The position numbers were made by a program, and so were the translations under genes. 64,000 nucleotides of DNA from contig CM034390.1 in assembly GCA_019925095.2 (NCBI GenBank), forward strand, positions 657,501 to 721,500, in the 5' to 3' direction. Positions 53,633 through 63,373 of the stretch are shown here, one piece after another. Position 1 is the first letter of the stretch, and every line of letters begins with the position of its first letter. The notes beneath the pieces are model-generated. The model was given only the letters and a program-made list of their open reading frames with translations. It was not told the DNA's origin and did not search any database. This DNA is from Dendrolimus kikuchii (Eukaryota > Arthropoda > Insecta > Lepidoptera > Lasiocampidae).

Positions 53633-53860
53633 CAGGTGGTAGGGCATTTGCCCGACTGGATGGCTACCGCCCCTGCTCTAAAGTATGTCGCCATAACAAC
53701 CTTGAGTTGTATTCCGGCATTAGTGGCCTGGTTCCAGTCTCCCTTAAGAGAGCAGCAGCGCATTTGTAGCAACTTTGGTGTTGTAGTTTATAGGCAATGG
53801 TAACCGCTCTCCATCAAGTGGGACGTCTGCCTGTCTGCTGAACTCCTGCAATAAGAAAAA
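53633..53860 (+). mobile_element. A element, 5' part missing
   Basis: CCAGGTGGTAGGGCATTTG to CTCCTGCAATAAGAAAAA. Confidence 0.85.
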
Positions 53861-54017
53861 CTAAAACGTATTTTCGACCTTAAAAAATAATTTGAAATCT
53901 GTTCAGACATTCTTGAGCTTGGTAGAGATGGACATATACACTTAGCTTCATTTTACTTCAGGAGTTCAAAAGTATCATGTCTGTTTGCTCTCGAGGATAC
54001 TAAGCCTGAGACTTCTA

Positions 54018-54215
54018 GTTTTTTTTTTTTTTTTTTAATTGAATAGGTTCGCGTTTGACTGACATTGCGCCTGATGCCAGGAGGAAATGCAGTCTAAGGT
54101 GGAGCACGATTACCTAGAAGATACCTGTTCACGCGAGACTTAAAGACATCTAGATTGTATTCTTCAGGAAAAACAGACGACGGTAAAGAGTTCCACTCTT
54201 CAGCGGTACGTATGA
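54018..54215 (-). mobile_element. CR1/Jockey-like LINE C-terminus
   Basis: A T run at 54020-54036 is the poly(A). The minus strand then encodes the ending [36 protein letters not shown] stop (54094). WNSLPxxVF...FKxxxxxxL is a known LINE C-terminal pattern. The A element at 54222 abuts it. Confidence 0.65.
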
Positions 54216-54221
54216 TATATA

Positions 54222-54534
54222 TATTTTTTTTATTATTGCAGAAGATCAGCAGACAGGCAGACGGCCCACTTGATGGAAAGTGGTTACCATCGCCTATGGA
54301 CATTTGCAACACCAAAGGTGCTACAAATGCGCTGCAGCTCTCTTAAGGGAGACTACAACCTGGTCACTAATGCCGGAACACAACTCAAGGTTGTTATGGC
54401 GACATGCTTTAGACCAGGGGTGGTAGCCATCCACTCGGGAAAATGCCCTACCACCTGGCTGTGGGTTGTTTTGTCGCCTCTTACGACAGGCCCCCCGACC
54501 GCAGGAAATTGTATTCTTTCTCCGTTCCTGACGG
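54222..54534 (-). mobile_element. A element, full length
   Basis: T run, TTGCAGAAGATCAGCAGAC to CCGTTCCTGACGG. The 5' tip has lost CA. Confidence 0.85.
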
Positions 54535-55079
54535 AAGCGGAAGTATTTCCACCACAATTCGGTGGCGTGAGCGCGTACGTCTGCTTGTCCGGTGGTAGAA
54601 TGGTGAGGGAGGAACCAGTTCATGTAATTCCGCGGCACCCTCCCCGAAGTGTATCCTATAGAATACCGACCAACTAGCGACTTTACGTGTGTGAAGTGTG
54701 TGAAGCCTCTCGTCGAGTAGTCGGTTCAAAAGGAGTTCGGAGTTCAAAAGGATACTAAACCTCGGAGTTCGTGAAGAATACTGCGTAAAGTAAAAAGTTG
54801 GATTAATTGAATGACCTGAGGCTGATAAGGCGACAATTAATGAAACGACCGCCCTTAATCCCTTCCAAACAACATTGGTGCTTGGAAAAATCACGAGTGT
54901 CCTTAAATCGCTTGCTTGCCATCCAATATTAAGCATCGATTCCATTGGCGACAGAGCAGCGAATTATTAAGATACTACTTAAATTGGGTTATTCTTTAGA
55001 CATCTGCAACTTGATCGTGGTAATGAAAGAAAAAAATGTTTGAAGAAATTGCGACGTACTTACATTGCATACATGTATT
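54535..55079. other. Unassigned
   Basis: No gene or repeat recognised. The 154-codon minus frame at 54481-54945 runs into the A element and shows no domain. Confidence 0.3.
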
Positions 55080-55392
55080 ATCCGTGCAGGAACGCAGAAA
55101 GAATACAATTTCCTGAGTCCGGGCGGCCTGTCGTATGAGGCGACAAAACAACCCACAGTCAGGTGGTAGGGCACTTGCCCGACTGGATGACTACCACCCC
55201 TGGTCTAAAGTATGTCGCCATAGCAACATTGAGTTGTGTTCCAGTATTAGTGACCAGGTTCCAGTCTCCTTTAAGAGAACAGCAGCGCATTTGTAGCACC
55301 TTTGATGTTGCAAATGTCCATAGGCGATGGTAACCGCTTTCCATCAAGTGGACCGTCTGCCTGTCTGCTGAACTCCTGCTATTAAAAAAAAT
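55080..55392 (+). mobile_element. A element, full length
   Basis: ATCCGTGCAGGAACG to CTCCTGCTATTAAAAAAAA. Confidence 0.85.
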
Positions 55393-55624
55393 ATTTATTT
55401 AGAACTACATACAGTATAAGATTACTAAATAACAGTAATAAAAACCATGAACTTGAGGTTCTAAATAGGCTTTAACTCAGCAAATTGCTGTTGGTCCAGC
55501 GCTGATCTTCCTCTAGAGCCATTTAAGCAACAGAGGTAGAGTTAAATACTTAATAACAATAGTGTACGCAAAGAAGAAAAGACATACAGAGGCAAAATAT
55601 TTTTTTTTAATTTGTACGCCGCAT

Positions 55625-55720
55625 TTTCCGCAAACAAGGTTTGCACTCCGCTTAATGCTGTGCCGGCATAATTTCCGACACAACGCTGATTTTCAGTGCA
55701 AACCTCCCTTTTAGTGTGAT
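55625..55720 (-). repeat. Dispersed repeat R, copy 2
   Basis: Reverse of 20590-20705: CAAACAAGGTTTGCACTCC through CAGTGCAAACCTCCC. Confidence 0.5.
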
Positions 55721-55840
55721 ACTAAAACGACCCGAATATTTTGTGAATCCAATTTAAAACTATTTAATTTGTAAGTGATACACCTACGTAACGTACGAAA
55801 AACGTCTGTGGTGGTGCACCAGGCAACCCCATTTAATCAT

Positions 55841-55891
55841 ACATGCATACATAACTTCACGCCAGTTCCCTTGCGGGGTAGGCACGTACAA
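55841..55891 (-). mobile_element. RTE-B micro-insertion, 51 bp, with 12-bp target duplication
   Basis: CCATTTAATCAT is at 55829-55840 and 55892-55903. Between them are only the short ATGT tail, the stop and about ten codons (RTYPARELA-type ending). An extreme 5' truncation. Confidence 0.9.
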
Positions 55892-56235
55892 CCATTTAAT
55901 CATGACCATATCCGTATCATTCTCCATAGCAACAAACCGAAGGCGGCTCTGCGGCGTATAAGGTCCTGTAGAACGATGACTCACCTGCGTCATCAATATC
56001 AAGCTAAGCAATATACATAAGCTATATCTATTATTCAGAGTACTTTCCCTCCAGGTTGCATTAAGAAATTCCAGCCTGTATAAGGGCGCCCGCTGCAGGC
56101 AGGAAGAGAACACACGCTACTCAGTATTCGCAAAATCCAACGGCGGCACTCTGCCCGTTCAGGTTCTTAAAATCAAAGGCATTCTCACTGTATCCCGTGG
56201 GTTACGTTAGAATCAGTAAATACCAAAATATTGTA

Positions 56236-56402
56236 AATACATACATACATAACTTCACGCCAGTTCCCTTGAGGGGTAGGCACGAACAACAGAGCGCCAT
56301 TCAGGCTGATTCTTACACACCTCACTTGCTTCTTTGACATTCATAACTCTTGTCATGCACGCTCGTCTGTTCTTAAGACTCCTGACATCACCTTCTGCTA
56401 TT
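56236..56402 (-). mobile_element. RTE-B short 3' fragment
   Basis: (ACAT)n, AACTTCACGCCAGTTCCC to CATCACCTTCTGCTA. No clear target duplication found. Confidence 0.85.
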
Positions 56403-56564
56403 CATCCACGTATATGATTGAACCTGGTACTGTAGAATAAGAAGACGCTTCTTACAACCACGATACAGCTAAGTATATCATCACGCTGATGGATATACGT
56501 GTGAGTGTGATCAGAGGTTCCATACTTCATGATAAATTGAAAACTCTGGTCACCCTTACACGTC

Positions 56565-56800
56565 ACGGTCTACCGGCACCGACTCTACTACCCAAACATA
56601 CATTATTTCTAAATGTCCAAACCACCTTAACATTCCTCTTTCAACTCTTATTATTACATCTTCTTTCATCCGAAGCGTTCTCCTTATCACACTGTTCTTT
56701 ATTACCATTCAATTTAACCTTACATACACTTCTGAAAGTTCTCCTTTCTACTGCTTTGATCCTACTTTCATACTTCTTCTGGATTTTTAAAAGTAACTTT
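56565..56800 (-). mobile_element. RTE-B3 LINE fragment
   Basis: The minus strand encodes KKYESRIKAVERRTFRSVCK, then after a shift VIIRVERGMLRWFGHLE. The order matches HESRVNAVEMRALRKICGV...GMLRWFGHVERM of RTE-B, but the sequence is a different subfamily. It may match 32154-32372, which holds the next segment. Confidence 0.65.
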
Positions 56801-56813
56801 AAATAAAACATAT

Positions 56814-57150
56814 TGTTACAACTCAGGTACTGACAAAAATAAAATCCACCTACATATCTGAAAAAAAAACACATTTTATTACCTGTCGGCATTTGAACTA
56901 GTTGTAATTATTTTATGATCGTCTTCTTTTGTTTACTTATTTGTTGGCATACGTTTCTAGAGAACAGCCTGTTGTTGTATTGTAATCATTAGCCAGGTGT
57001 TACAGATTTTAAAGTACAAGCTGATTCTAGGAAATTCGGTTCGGCCGAACATTGCACTTGTGAAATATTAAACGATGGTCTTATTAAGGGAGGGGGCAGT
57101 CGAGCGAGAACCACGATCAAGGCGAGACGTGTGTACATTCGGTAATCGTA
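56814..57150 (+). mobile_element. LTR 5' part
   Basis: TGTTACAACTCAGG at the left end, then CCTGTCGGCATTTGAAC, GAACAGCC and AGACGTGTGTACATTC match 21715-22040. The 3' third is missing. Confidence 0.75.
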
Positions 57151-57464
57151 ACAATATGCTTCATCTACGGGCTCGTTTCCCCGCTTCCGCCTATGTACTA
57201 TATCCACCGCCTTCCGCTTCTGTTTCGGCCAAAGCTTTATTGCTAATGAATTTTGATAACAGCGCTACGCTGCGAAAGTGTAGATCGTTCGTGTAATTGA
57301 AGCAAAACTTTTGTTTGGCAGTTCACAAATGGCAACGGCTAACCCTGTTAATGTCATCAGGTTCGCGTTAGTTTTATTAGGTTAATGTTTTGCGTATGAA
57401 AATTAGGACATTTTGTTCAAAAGCAACCAATTCCCTTGGTTTGCCGTTTGACATTCCTACACAT
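57151..57464. other. Unassigned
   Basis: No gene or repeat recognised. Confidence 0.3.
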
Positions 57465-57930
57465 AGGTGTTGTGCAGCCCTGCATAAGGTACCGATGTCC
57501 AGGCTTCTAAAGAGAAAAAACAAAATCAGGATCTATAAAATCGTCATACGGCCCATCCTGATATATTTGTGCGAAGCTTGGACGCTTACCCTCAAGGAGG
57601 AGAACCAGCTTTTAGTAGCGGAAAGGAAGGCTCTCCGTAAGATTCTGGGTCCAACAAAGAGAGAGGATGGTAGCTGGAGGGTCCGAACCAACCTCAAAAT
57701 TGACAATCTCGTGACCAACCTGGTTCGGTCACGTAGAGCGGATGGGAGAAGATCGCAGCGTGAGGAAAGCGTATTTGGAACGGCCGGTAGATCGGCGTCC
57801 AGTGGTCCCAAATATCGCTGGAAAGACAGAGTGGAAGCTGACCTGTCGGAGCTACGAGCCAGTAATTGGCAAAAAACTGCGCAGGACAGAGATAAAACTT
57901 TGGGTTGCTAAACCAACGGAGTAAGTAAGT
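57465..57930 (+). mobile_element. RTE-C2 LINE 3' fragment, best copy
   Basis: The frame encodes RCCAALHKVPMSRLLKRK, IYKIVIRPILIYLCEAWTLT, ERKALRKILGPTKREDGSW, then RADGRRSQREESVFGTAGR, KYRWKDRVEADLSELRASNW, ending KTLGC. Open for about 150 codons, then the (GTAA)n tail GTAAGTAAGTAAG. 29684-30285 and 3930-4290 are broken versions. One Tyr-Leu-Cys replaces the usual YGCEAW. Confidence 0.82.
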
Positions 57931-58014
57931 AAGTATTCCTTCACAGAAATCGATTCCTACAAGCTACACAATGATTTGGTTTAGTAATACAGAATGTGTT
58001 TATTTTTTCAAAAT

Positions 58015-58385
58015 CATACATACATACATAACTTCACGCCAGTTCTCTTGCGGGGTAGGCACGAACAACAGAGCGCCATTTAGGCTTATTCTTACACACC
58101 TCTCTTGCTTCTTTGACATTCATAACTCCTGTCATGCACGCTCGTCTGTTCTTAAGGCTCCTGACATCACCTTCTGCTAGTACACGATCAATTTGATCAT
58201 GGAAGGTGTGTCGTGGCCTTCCACGACTTCTGCATCCATCCACTTTTGCATTGTATATCTGTTTAGTCATTCTTTCCACATGCCCGAACCACCGGAGCAT
58301 TCCTTTCCTTACCTTCACCCCGACACTGTCTTTCAGACCAACTCTCTTTCTTACTTCGGTATTACGAACGCGGACCGCGAGCGGA
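58015..58385 (-). mobile_element. RTE-B 3' fragment
   Basis: (ACAT)n tail, then the minus-strand module from VRNTEVRKRVGLKD to PARELA, with frame open from 58318 (94 codons). Right edge at GCGGACCGCGAGC. Confidence 0.9.
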
Positions 58386-58417
58386 GTCGTATTGAAGAGG
58401 AACGGTACGGAGGAATC

Positions 58418-58449
58418 GTATTGGCTGATTTTGAAAAATCAGCCAATAC
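58418..58449. repeat. Perfect 15-bp palindrome with 2-base loop
   Basis: GTATTGGCTGATTTT (58418-58432), GA, then its exact complement (58435-58449). It lies just beyond the RTE-B 5' edge. Confidence 0.9.
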
Positions 58450-58589
58450 AACATACTGACAAGGGTAATTTTTTTTTATACTCCATTTTAGTTTTCGTCA
58501 AAATCGACTTTAAGGCTCCTTTGAGTGTTTTTCGCTTATTCGTATAGTTTAGGGTTTGGCCCTGAAGGCACTCGTGAAAAATTAAAACA

Positions 58590-59115
58590 ATACTGTATAA
58601 TGTTCTTTGAAGACCACGGGTTATGTAAATGGCCCGGACTTTTGGAGGGCTTGTATGGGGGGCCATGGGAAGACCAACGTGTAGTAGAGGCCTCTTTACA
58701 AATTTAATGTAAATGTAGCGTGACACTGATCAGCGATTATCCCTGTCTACACTATATAATAATGCACCCAAGGACAAGCCCAGTGTAGGATTATTGTGGG
58801 AAATGAGGACAAAAAGTACCGGGCTATTGGGGTGAACTGCTAGTGGTACTAGTGGGAACACTGCTAGTCGAAACAGTGACTCGCCACTCCCTGCATGGGC
58901 CCGAAAAGATGCCATAGAAGACAGGGGCAACATGGGTGTGAGTGACTAAGGGGTGTAGTGAGGTGGACTGCAGACTCACCGAAGCTAATTCCGATGTTAT
59001 CCCATTTATCACTTCCACCCTTGGAGCTTAAGTCTTAGCTCTTGCGATCTCCACTCCGTGCCGACTAAGGCAAGCACGGAAGCGGGGCCCTTGCTTTAGT
59101 CCCCGGAATCAGTTC
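58590..59115 (-). mobile_element. K element without J
   Basis: Matches K of 32892-33450: AGACCACGGG, GGCCCGGACTTTTGG, GCGTGACACTGA, CACTCCCTGCATGGGCCC and CTTGCGATCTCCACTCCGTGCCG. Poly(T) is absent at the left. The region TGTGGGAAATGAGG differs by an insertion. Confidence 0.75.
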
Positions 59116-59144
59116 TAAGTTCTTGAATAAGTTCACTGAGATTT

Positions 59145-59480
59145 TTTTTATTGTCTGAAGCAGGCAAACAGGCAGACGGTCCACCTGATGGCAAGTGGTT
59201 ACCGTCGCCTATGGACGTTAGCAACACCAGGGCTGTCGCCAACACGTTGCCGACTTCTAAAAAACTTTATAACGCCCTTCTCAAAGAACCCCATGTCATA
59301 GTGCAAAGGAAAAACCGCGTCGCGAAGTTCACTCCAGACCATTGTTGTACGCGGGATGTTCTAGAAAACCGTTGCGTAGTTGAGCGTGGGAGCTCAAGGA
59401 AATGGGGGTGAATATCCCGTCGCTGGCGAGCGGTGCGGTTGTAATGGTGAGGCGTTGGCACCAGACCAAACAGTTCCTCG
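59145..59480 (-). mobile_element. T element (LINE 3' end)
   Basis: T run, CAGGCAAACAGGCAGACGG, CACCTGATGGCAAGTGGTTACCG, then a unique part through GTTGTACGCGGGATGTTC and GAGCGTGGGAGCTC. The first 70 bases resemble the 3' end of the A element. Probably the 3' region of a LINE whose ORF is decayed. Confidence 0.55.
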
Positions 59481-59575
59481 GAACACTCCCCGTTATACAG
59501 GCGGTAAAATACGCAGAAGGACGCAGAGTGTCAACAATGCTATATAGTTGCACTTGTATATCCTTATAATAAATG

Positions 59576-60862
59576 CTAGCTTCTGCCCGCGACTTCGTCC
59601 GTGTGGAATAGTTACTTTGTTTACATAGAAGGTGAAAATATTTTTAAATCGTAATGACTGCCCGCCGGCCTTGCACATCATAAATGCGCGCGCAGTACTT
59701 GATCATTATTTTGCTGCGATGTTATTTTAAATCTGCGATATCTCCTAAGATATTCATTGAAATCGAATGATGTAAATGGCAATTTTGTTTTAAATTAAAT
59801 ACTTGTGATGAATAACGTATTTATTTGGATAAGGATTAATATCATGTTTATAAAAACACCTTCGCAAATAATGCATTATCTTAGAACATATTTGATGGTT
59901 AGCATAATAAAGGTTATAGTGGGCCAACCTTAAAAGATAGACATATGCTGTTTTGGAAACTTTAACGCAGCGCACGTAGCGGAAGCTCTCAAAAGGAAAA
60001 AAAAACCCCCCGATTTGTCTATTGGTCTTAGCGTGATGATATGTAGCTTATAGCCTTCGCCGATAAATGGGCTATCCAACACTGAAAGAATTTTTCAAAT
60101 CAGACCAGTAGTTCCTGAGATTAACGCGTTCAATCAAACAATATATAAGTATATTTGGCTACAACACTAATACTTACATTTTAAATATCGCGATATCTTT
60201 TGAATGAAACGTCCGAATTGAATAATTCAAAAAGTTTTAGAAAGGTACTGAATTTGTCTTAAATATGGAGTAATTTATTTTGATAAGGATTAATACCAAA
60301 GTACATAATAAAGAGTTTTTGAAGCGACGGCATTTTAATTATTTAAAAAAATAAAACAAAACACTTATTGTGAGATAACTGCAATAGTTAGACATATGGT
60401 TACGAGATATTTTTTGTAGACAATTATATGTTCTGCAAAGTGGTAGTACATTGTTTTGTTCTATAATCAATAGTTTTCGCAGCGCACGCCGTGTAAAGAT
60501 TTTTTCGGGTCATTTTTTTACACCTTGGGTTACATTATTGGACTTTTAGTAAGGATCCCTAATTTTTTTGAAAATATAATATAGCCTATAGCCTTCCCCG
60601 ATAAATGTATTATTCAAATCGGAACAGCGCTTCCTAAGATTAGCGCGTTTAAACAAACAAACAAAACTCTTCAGCTTTACAATATTAGTAACTCCTCCTA
60701 AACGGCTGGACCGATTTGAATGAATTTTTTTGTCTGTGTTCAGGTGGATTCGAGGATGGTCTAGATTCACAATTGGACCCGCTAGGTGGCGCTGTCGGGT
60801 TCTAAATTTTATTTCTTCAGTGCAGAACAACGTCTGCCGGGACAGCTAGTATTAGTATAGAT
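59576..60862 (-). mobile_element. Long Helitron-like element, interrupted
   Basis: On the minus strand it starts A|TCTATACTAATA (60862), is cut by the element at 60694-60849, and continues from TACTAATATTGTAAAGCTG (60693) through the body shared with 7053-7793. It has an extra segment of about 400 bp and ends GACGAAGTCGCGGGCAGAAG then CTAG at 59579-59576. No transposase or helicase coding. Confidence 0.65.
60694..60849 (+). mobile_element. Short Helitron-like element inside another
   Basis: AACGGCTGGACCGATTTGAA to AACGTCTGCCGGGACAGCTAG|T. TATTAGTA occurs on both sides of it (60686 and 60850). Confidence 0.55.
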
Positions 60863-60926
60863 TTTTAAATGTGGTGAATATTGGAAAGGCACTTTAAATA
60901 TCAGACCCGAAATATACACGGCTGTA

Positions 60927-61131
60927 CATACATACATACATACATAACTTCACGCCAGTTCCCTTGCGGGGTAGGCACGAACAACAGAGCGCCATTTAGG
61001 CCCATTCTTACACACCTCACTTGCTTCTTTGACATTCATAACTCTTGTCATGCACACTCGTCTGTTCTTAAGGCTCCTGACATCACCCTCCGCTAGTACA
61101 CGATCAATTTGATCATGGAAGGTGTGTCGGC
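60927..61131 (-). mobile_element. RTE-B 3' fragment with 12-bp target duplication
   Basis: TACACGGCTGTA is at 60915-60926 and 61132-61143. Module from FHDQID to PARELA, with (ACAT)n at the left. Confidence 0.92.
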
Positions 61132-61143
61132 TACACGGCTGTA

Positions 61144-61403
61144 GCTGTGAATAAAGCTGTATTACAAGAAAAGTTAACTTGAATGAAATTGCCGTTTACT
61201 TTTCACGTTTTCCCTTATGCGAAAACACGGGGAATGAGTGTTTCATTTGTGAAAAATGTATTGAACCCGCTGCGAGCACTTTTCCCCTTACAAATAGACT
61301 TCAAAGTGGTACTCCGCCGTGTTTGCTCGTATTGTAAAATATTCATATATGACGGTTAAATTACCTGAAATATATTTGGATTCTTTCAATGTAATCTTGT
61401 TTT
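61144..61403. other. Unassigned
   Basis: No gene or repeat recognised. Confidence 0.3.
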
Positions 61404-61482
61404 TATTGCATGAGTTCAGCAGACAGACGACCCACCTGAACTAGAGCGGTTACCATCGCCTATGGACATTTGTAACACTAAT
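61404..61482 (-). mobile_element. A element 3' fragment
   Basis: TTGCATGAGTTCAGCAGACAG, CGGTTACCATCGCCTATGG, GTAACACTAATG. Only the 3' third. Confidence 0.7.
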
Positions 61483-61553
61483 GTGCGGACAATATATCGA
61501 GGGCTTTATAACAAATGGGTGCACAGACAAAAATGCAATTTTACACAAGGGAA

Positions 61554-61832
61554 CCGTGCAGGAACGGAGAAAGAATGCAATTTCCTGCTGCCGGGCGGCC
61601 TGTGGTAAAGCATTTGCCCGACTGGATGGCTACCACCCCTGGTCTAAAGTATGTTGCCATAACAACCTTGAGTTGTGTTCCGGCATTAGTGAACAGGTTC
61701 CAGTCTCCCTTAAGAGAGCAACAGCGCATTTGTAGCACCTTTGGTGTTGCAAATGTCCATAGGCGATGGTAACCGCTTTCCATCAAGTGGGCCGTCTGCC
61801 TGTCTGCTGAACTCCTGCAATAAAAAAAAATG
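61554..61832 (+). mobile_element. A element with small deletion
   Basis: CCGTGCAGGAACGGAG to CTCCTGCAATAAAAAAAAA. Lost GTCGTAAGAGG...AGGTGGTAG, so it runs GGCCTGTGGTAAAGCATTTG. Confidence 0.85.
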
Positions 61833-61935
61833 GACAAAATTGTGAATAAAACAAAACTGGTTGATTGTATAAGGCTGAAATTAGGAATACCCGTCTATTT
61901 AGGTACAATTGCATACTGGTGAGACTTTCTAGATT

Positions 61936-62290
61936 GTAACATGCATAGATTTTAGTAAACAACAAAAAATGGCATTTTTTCGTATACGCGCATTTGTTAT
62001 GAAGACCTCGAGATATAAGGCCCACACTGCACATGCACTTCCTCACAACACCAGCATGTAACAGATACACTCTACGTTAGTATAAGTTTAGTATTAAAAC
62101 TAGAATAAATTAATATAATAAGTTATTCGTAAGATACATACACCTCAACACAAAAATCAATAAATTAATGTCACACACAAGAACCAAAATAACTAATAAG
62201 CGTGTTAAATTAAAAAAACTAAATCTAGAAATTAAGTTGTAAAAAAGGGTACGGAACTCGAGTCCATAGAGTAGTTAAAAAAAAAAAAAA
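61936..62290 (+). mobile_element. J retroelement, sense orientation
   Basis: Same as 43374-43722, with the ATTCGTAAGATACATACACC part complete. It ends in an A run at 62278-62292. Confidence 0.82.
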
Positions 62291-62296
62291 AACACT

Positions 62297-62412
62297 AATG
62301 TGCAGCCATCCAGATGGACAAACACCCCACCCAGTTTGTTTGGTCGCCTATTACGACAGGCTGCCCAGCCGCAGGGTATTGTATTCTTGTTTTGTTCCTG
62401 CACAGATATAAT
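62297..62412 (-). mobile_element. A element fragment, diverged
   Basis: Paralogue of 43728-43845, differing by a 4-base deletion (ACAAACACC) and few substitutions. Confidence 0.7.
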
Positions 62413-62424
62413 CCATACATCTAC

Positions 62425-62652
62425 ATACATACATACGTAACTTCACGCCAGTTCCCTCGCGGGGTAGGCACGAACAACAGAGCGCCATTCAGGCTTATTC
62501 TTACACACCTCACTTGCTTCTTTGACATGCACGCTCGTCTGTTCGTAAGGCTCCTGACATCACCTTCTGCTAGTACACGATCAATTGGATCATGGAAGAT
62601 GTGTCGTGGCCTTCCACGACTTCTGCATCCATCCACTTTTGCATTGTATATC
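62425..62652 (-). mobile_element. RTE-B 3' fragment
   Basis: (ACAT)n to TTGCATTGTATATCT. A deletion joins TTTGACAT to GCACGCTCG, losing TRVMNV codons. Third member of the composite also at 43374-44135. Confidence 0.85.
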
Positions 62653-62654
62653 TA

Positions 62655-62940
62655 TACATCTATACACATAAATAAAATTGAAGTGTCTGTTTGTAATGTA
62701 AAGAAAAATCCGGGGGATGACTCGGACCAGGAGATTCCGAAAATTCCCGCGGGATTCCTAGCGCAGATTTCAAGTCTAAAAATTTTCTGTCGATCAGCAA
62801 AAATTGCATCGAAATCGGTCGTCGTTTTTACGTGAATCCCGAACAAACAGACATCGTTTATATAGTCTGATCCATTTGAGGTTTTGTTAATAACTTCAAT
62901 GTACAGACAGACATAGCATGTTTAGAGTTTTATAATATTA
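62655..62940. mobile_element. Possible Helitron-like repeat, decayed
   Basis: Begins A|TCTATACACATAAATAAAAT and holds ATCGAAATCGGTCGTCGTTTT, similar in layout to the other A|TC elements. No clear CTAG end. Confidence 0.35.
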
Positions 62941-63169
62941 CTAGCTATGCCCACGACGTCGTTCGCGTGGAATTTGCTTTCAAAACCCTCCGATTTCGAA
63001 ACATTCTTCATTGGTGCTCCGCTCCTATTGGTCTTAGCGTGATGATATATAGCCTATAGCCTTCCTCGATAAATGGGCTATCCAACACTGAAAGAATTTT
63101 TCAAATCAGACCTGTATTTCCTGAGTTTAGCGCGTCCAATCAAACAAATTCTTCAGCTTTTACATATTA
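62941..63169 (-). mobile_element. Helitron-like short element
   Basis: The minus strand ends GACGTCGTGGGCATAGCTAG|T (plus 62941-62944). Body matches the last third of 7053-7793. Its 5' end, ACTAATATGTAAAAGCTG, abuts the next element. Confidence 0.65.
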
Positions 63170-63172
63170 GTA

Positions 63173-63372
63173 CTAGATGTCCCGGCACACGTTGTTCTGC
63201 CTTGAAGAAATAAAATTTAGAACCCGATTGCAGCGCCACCTACCGGGTCCAATTGTGAGTCTAAACCATCCTCGAATCCACTTGAACACACACAAAAAAA
63301 ATTATTCAAATCGGTCCAGCTGTTTAGGAGGAGTTCACTGTCAACACACGTACAGAAGAATTATATATATAT
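63173..63372 (-). mobile_element. Helitron-like short element, tandem with the previous
   Basis: The minus strand ends AACGTGTGCCGGGACATCTAG|T (plus 63173-63176). Internal CAAATCGGTCCAGCTG and GCGCCACCTACCGG are shared with 60694-60849 and 38701-39253. Confidence 0.6.
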
Positions 63373-63373
63373 T

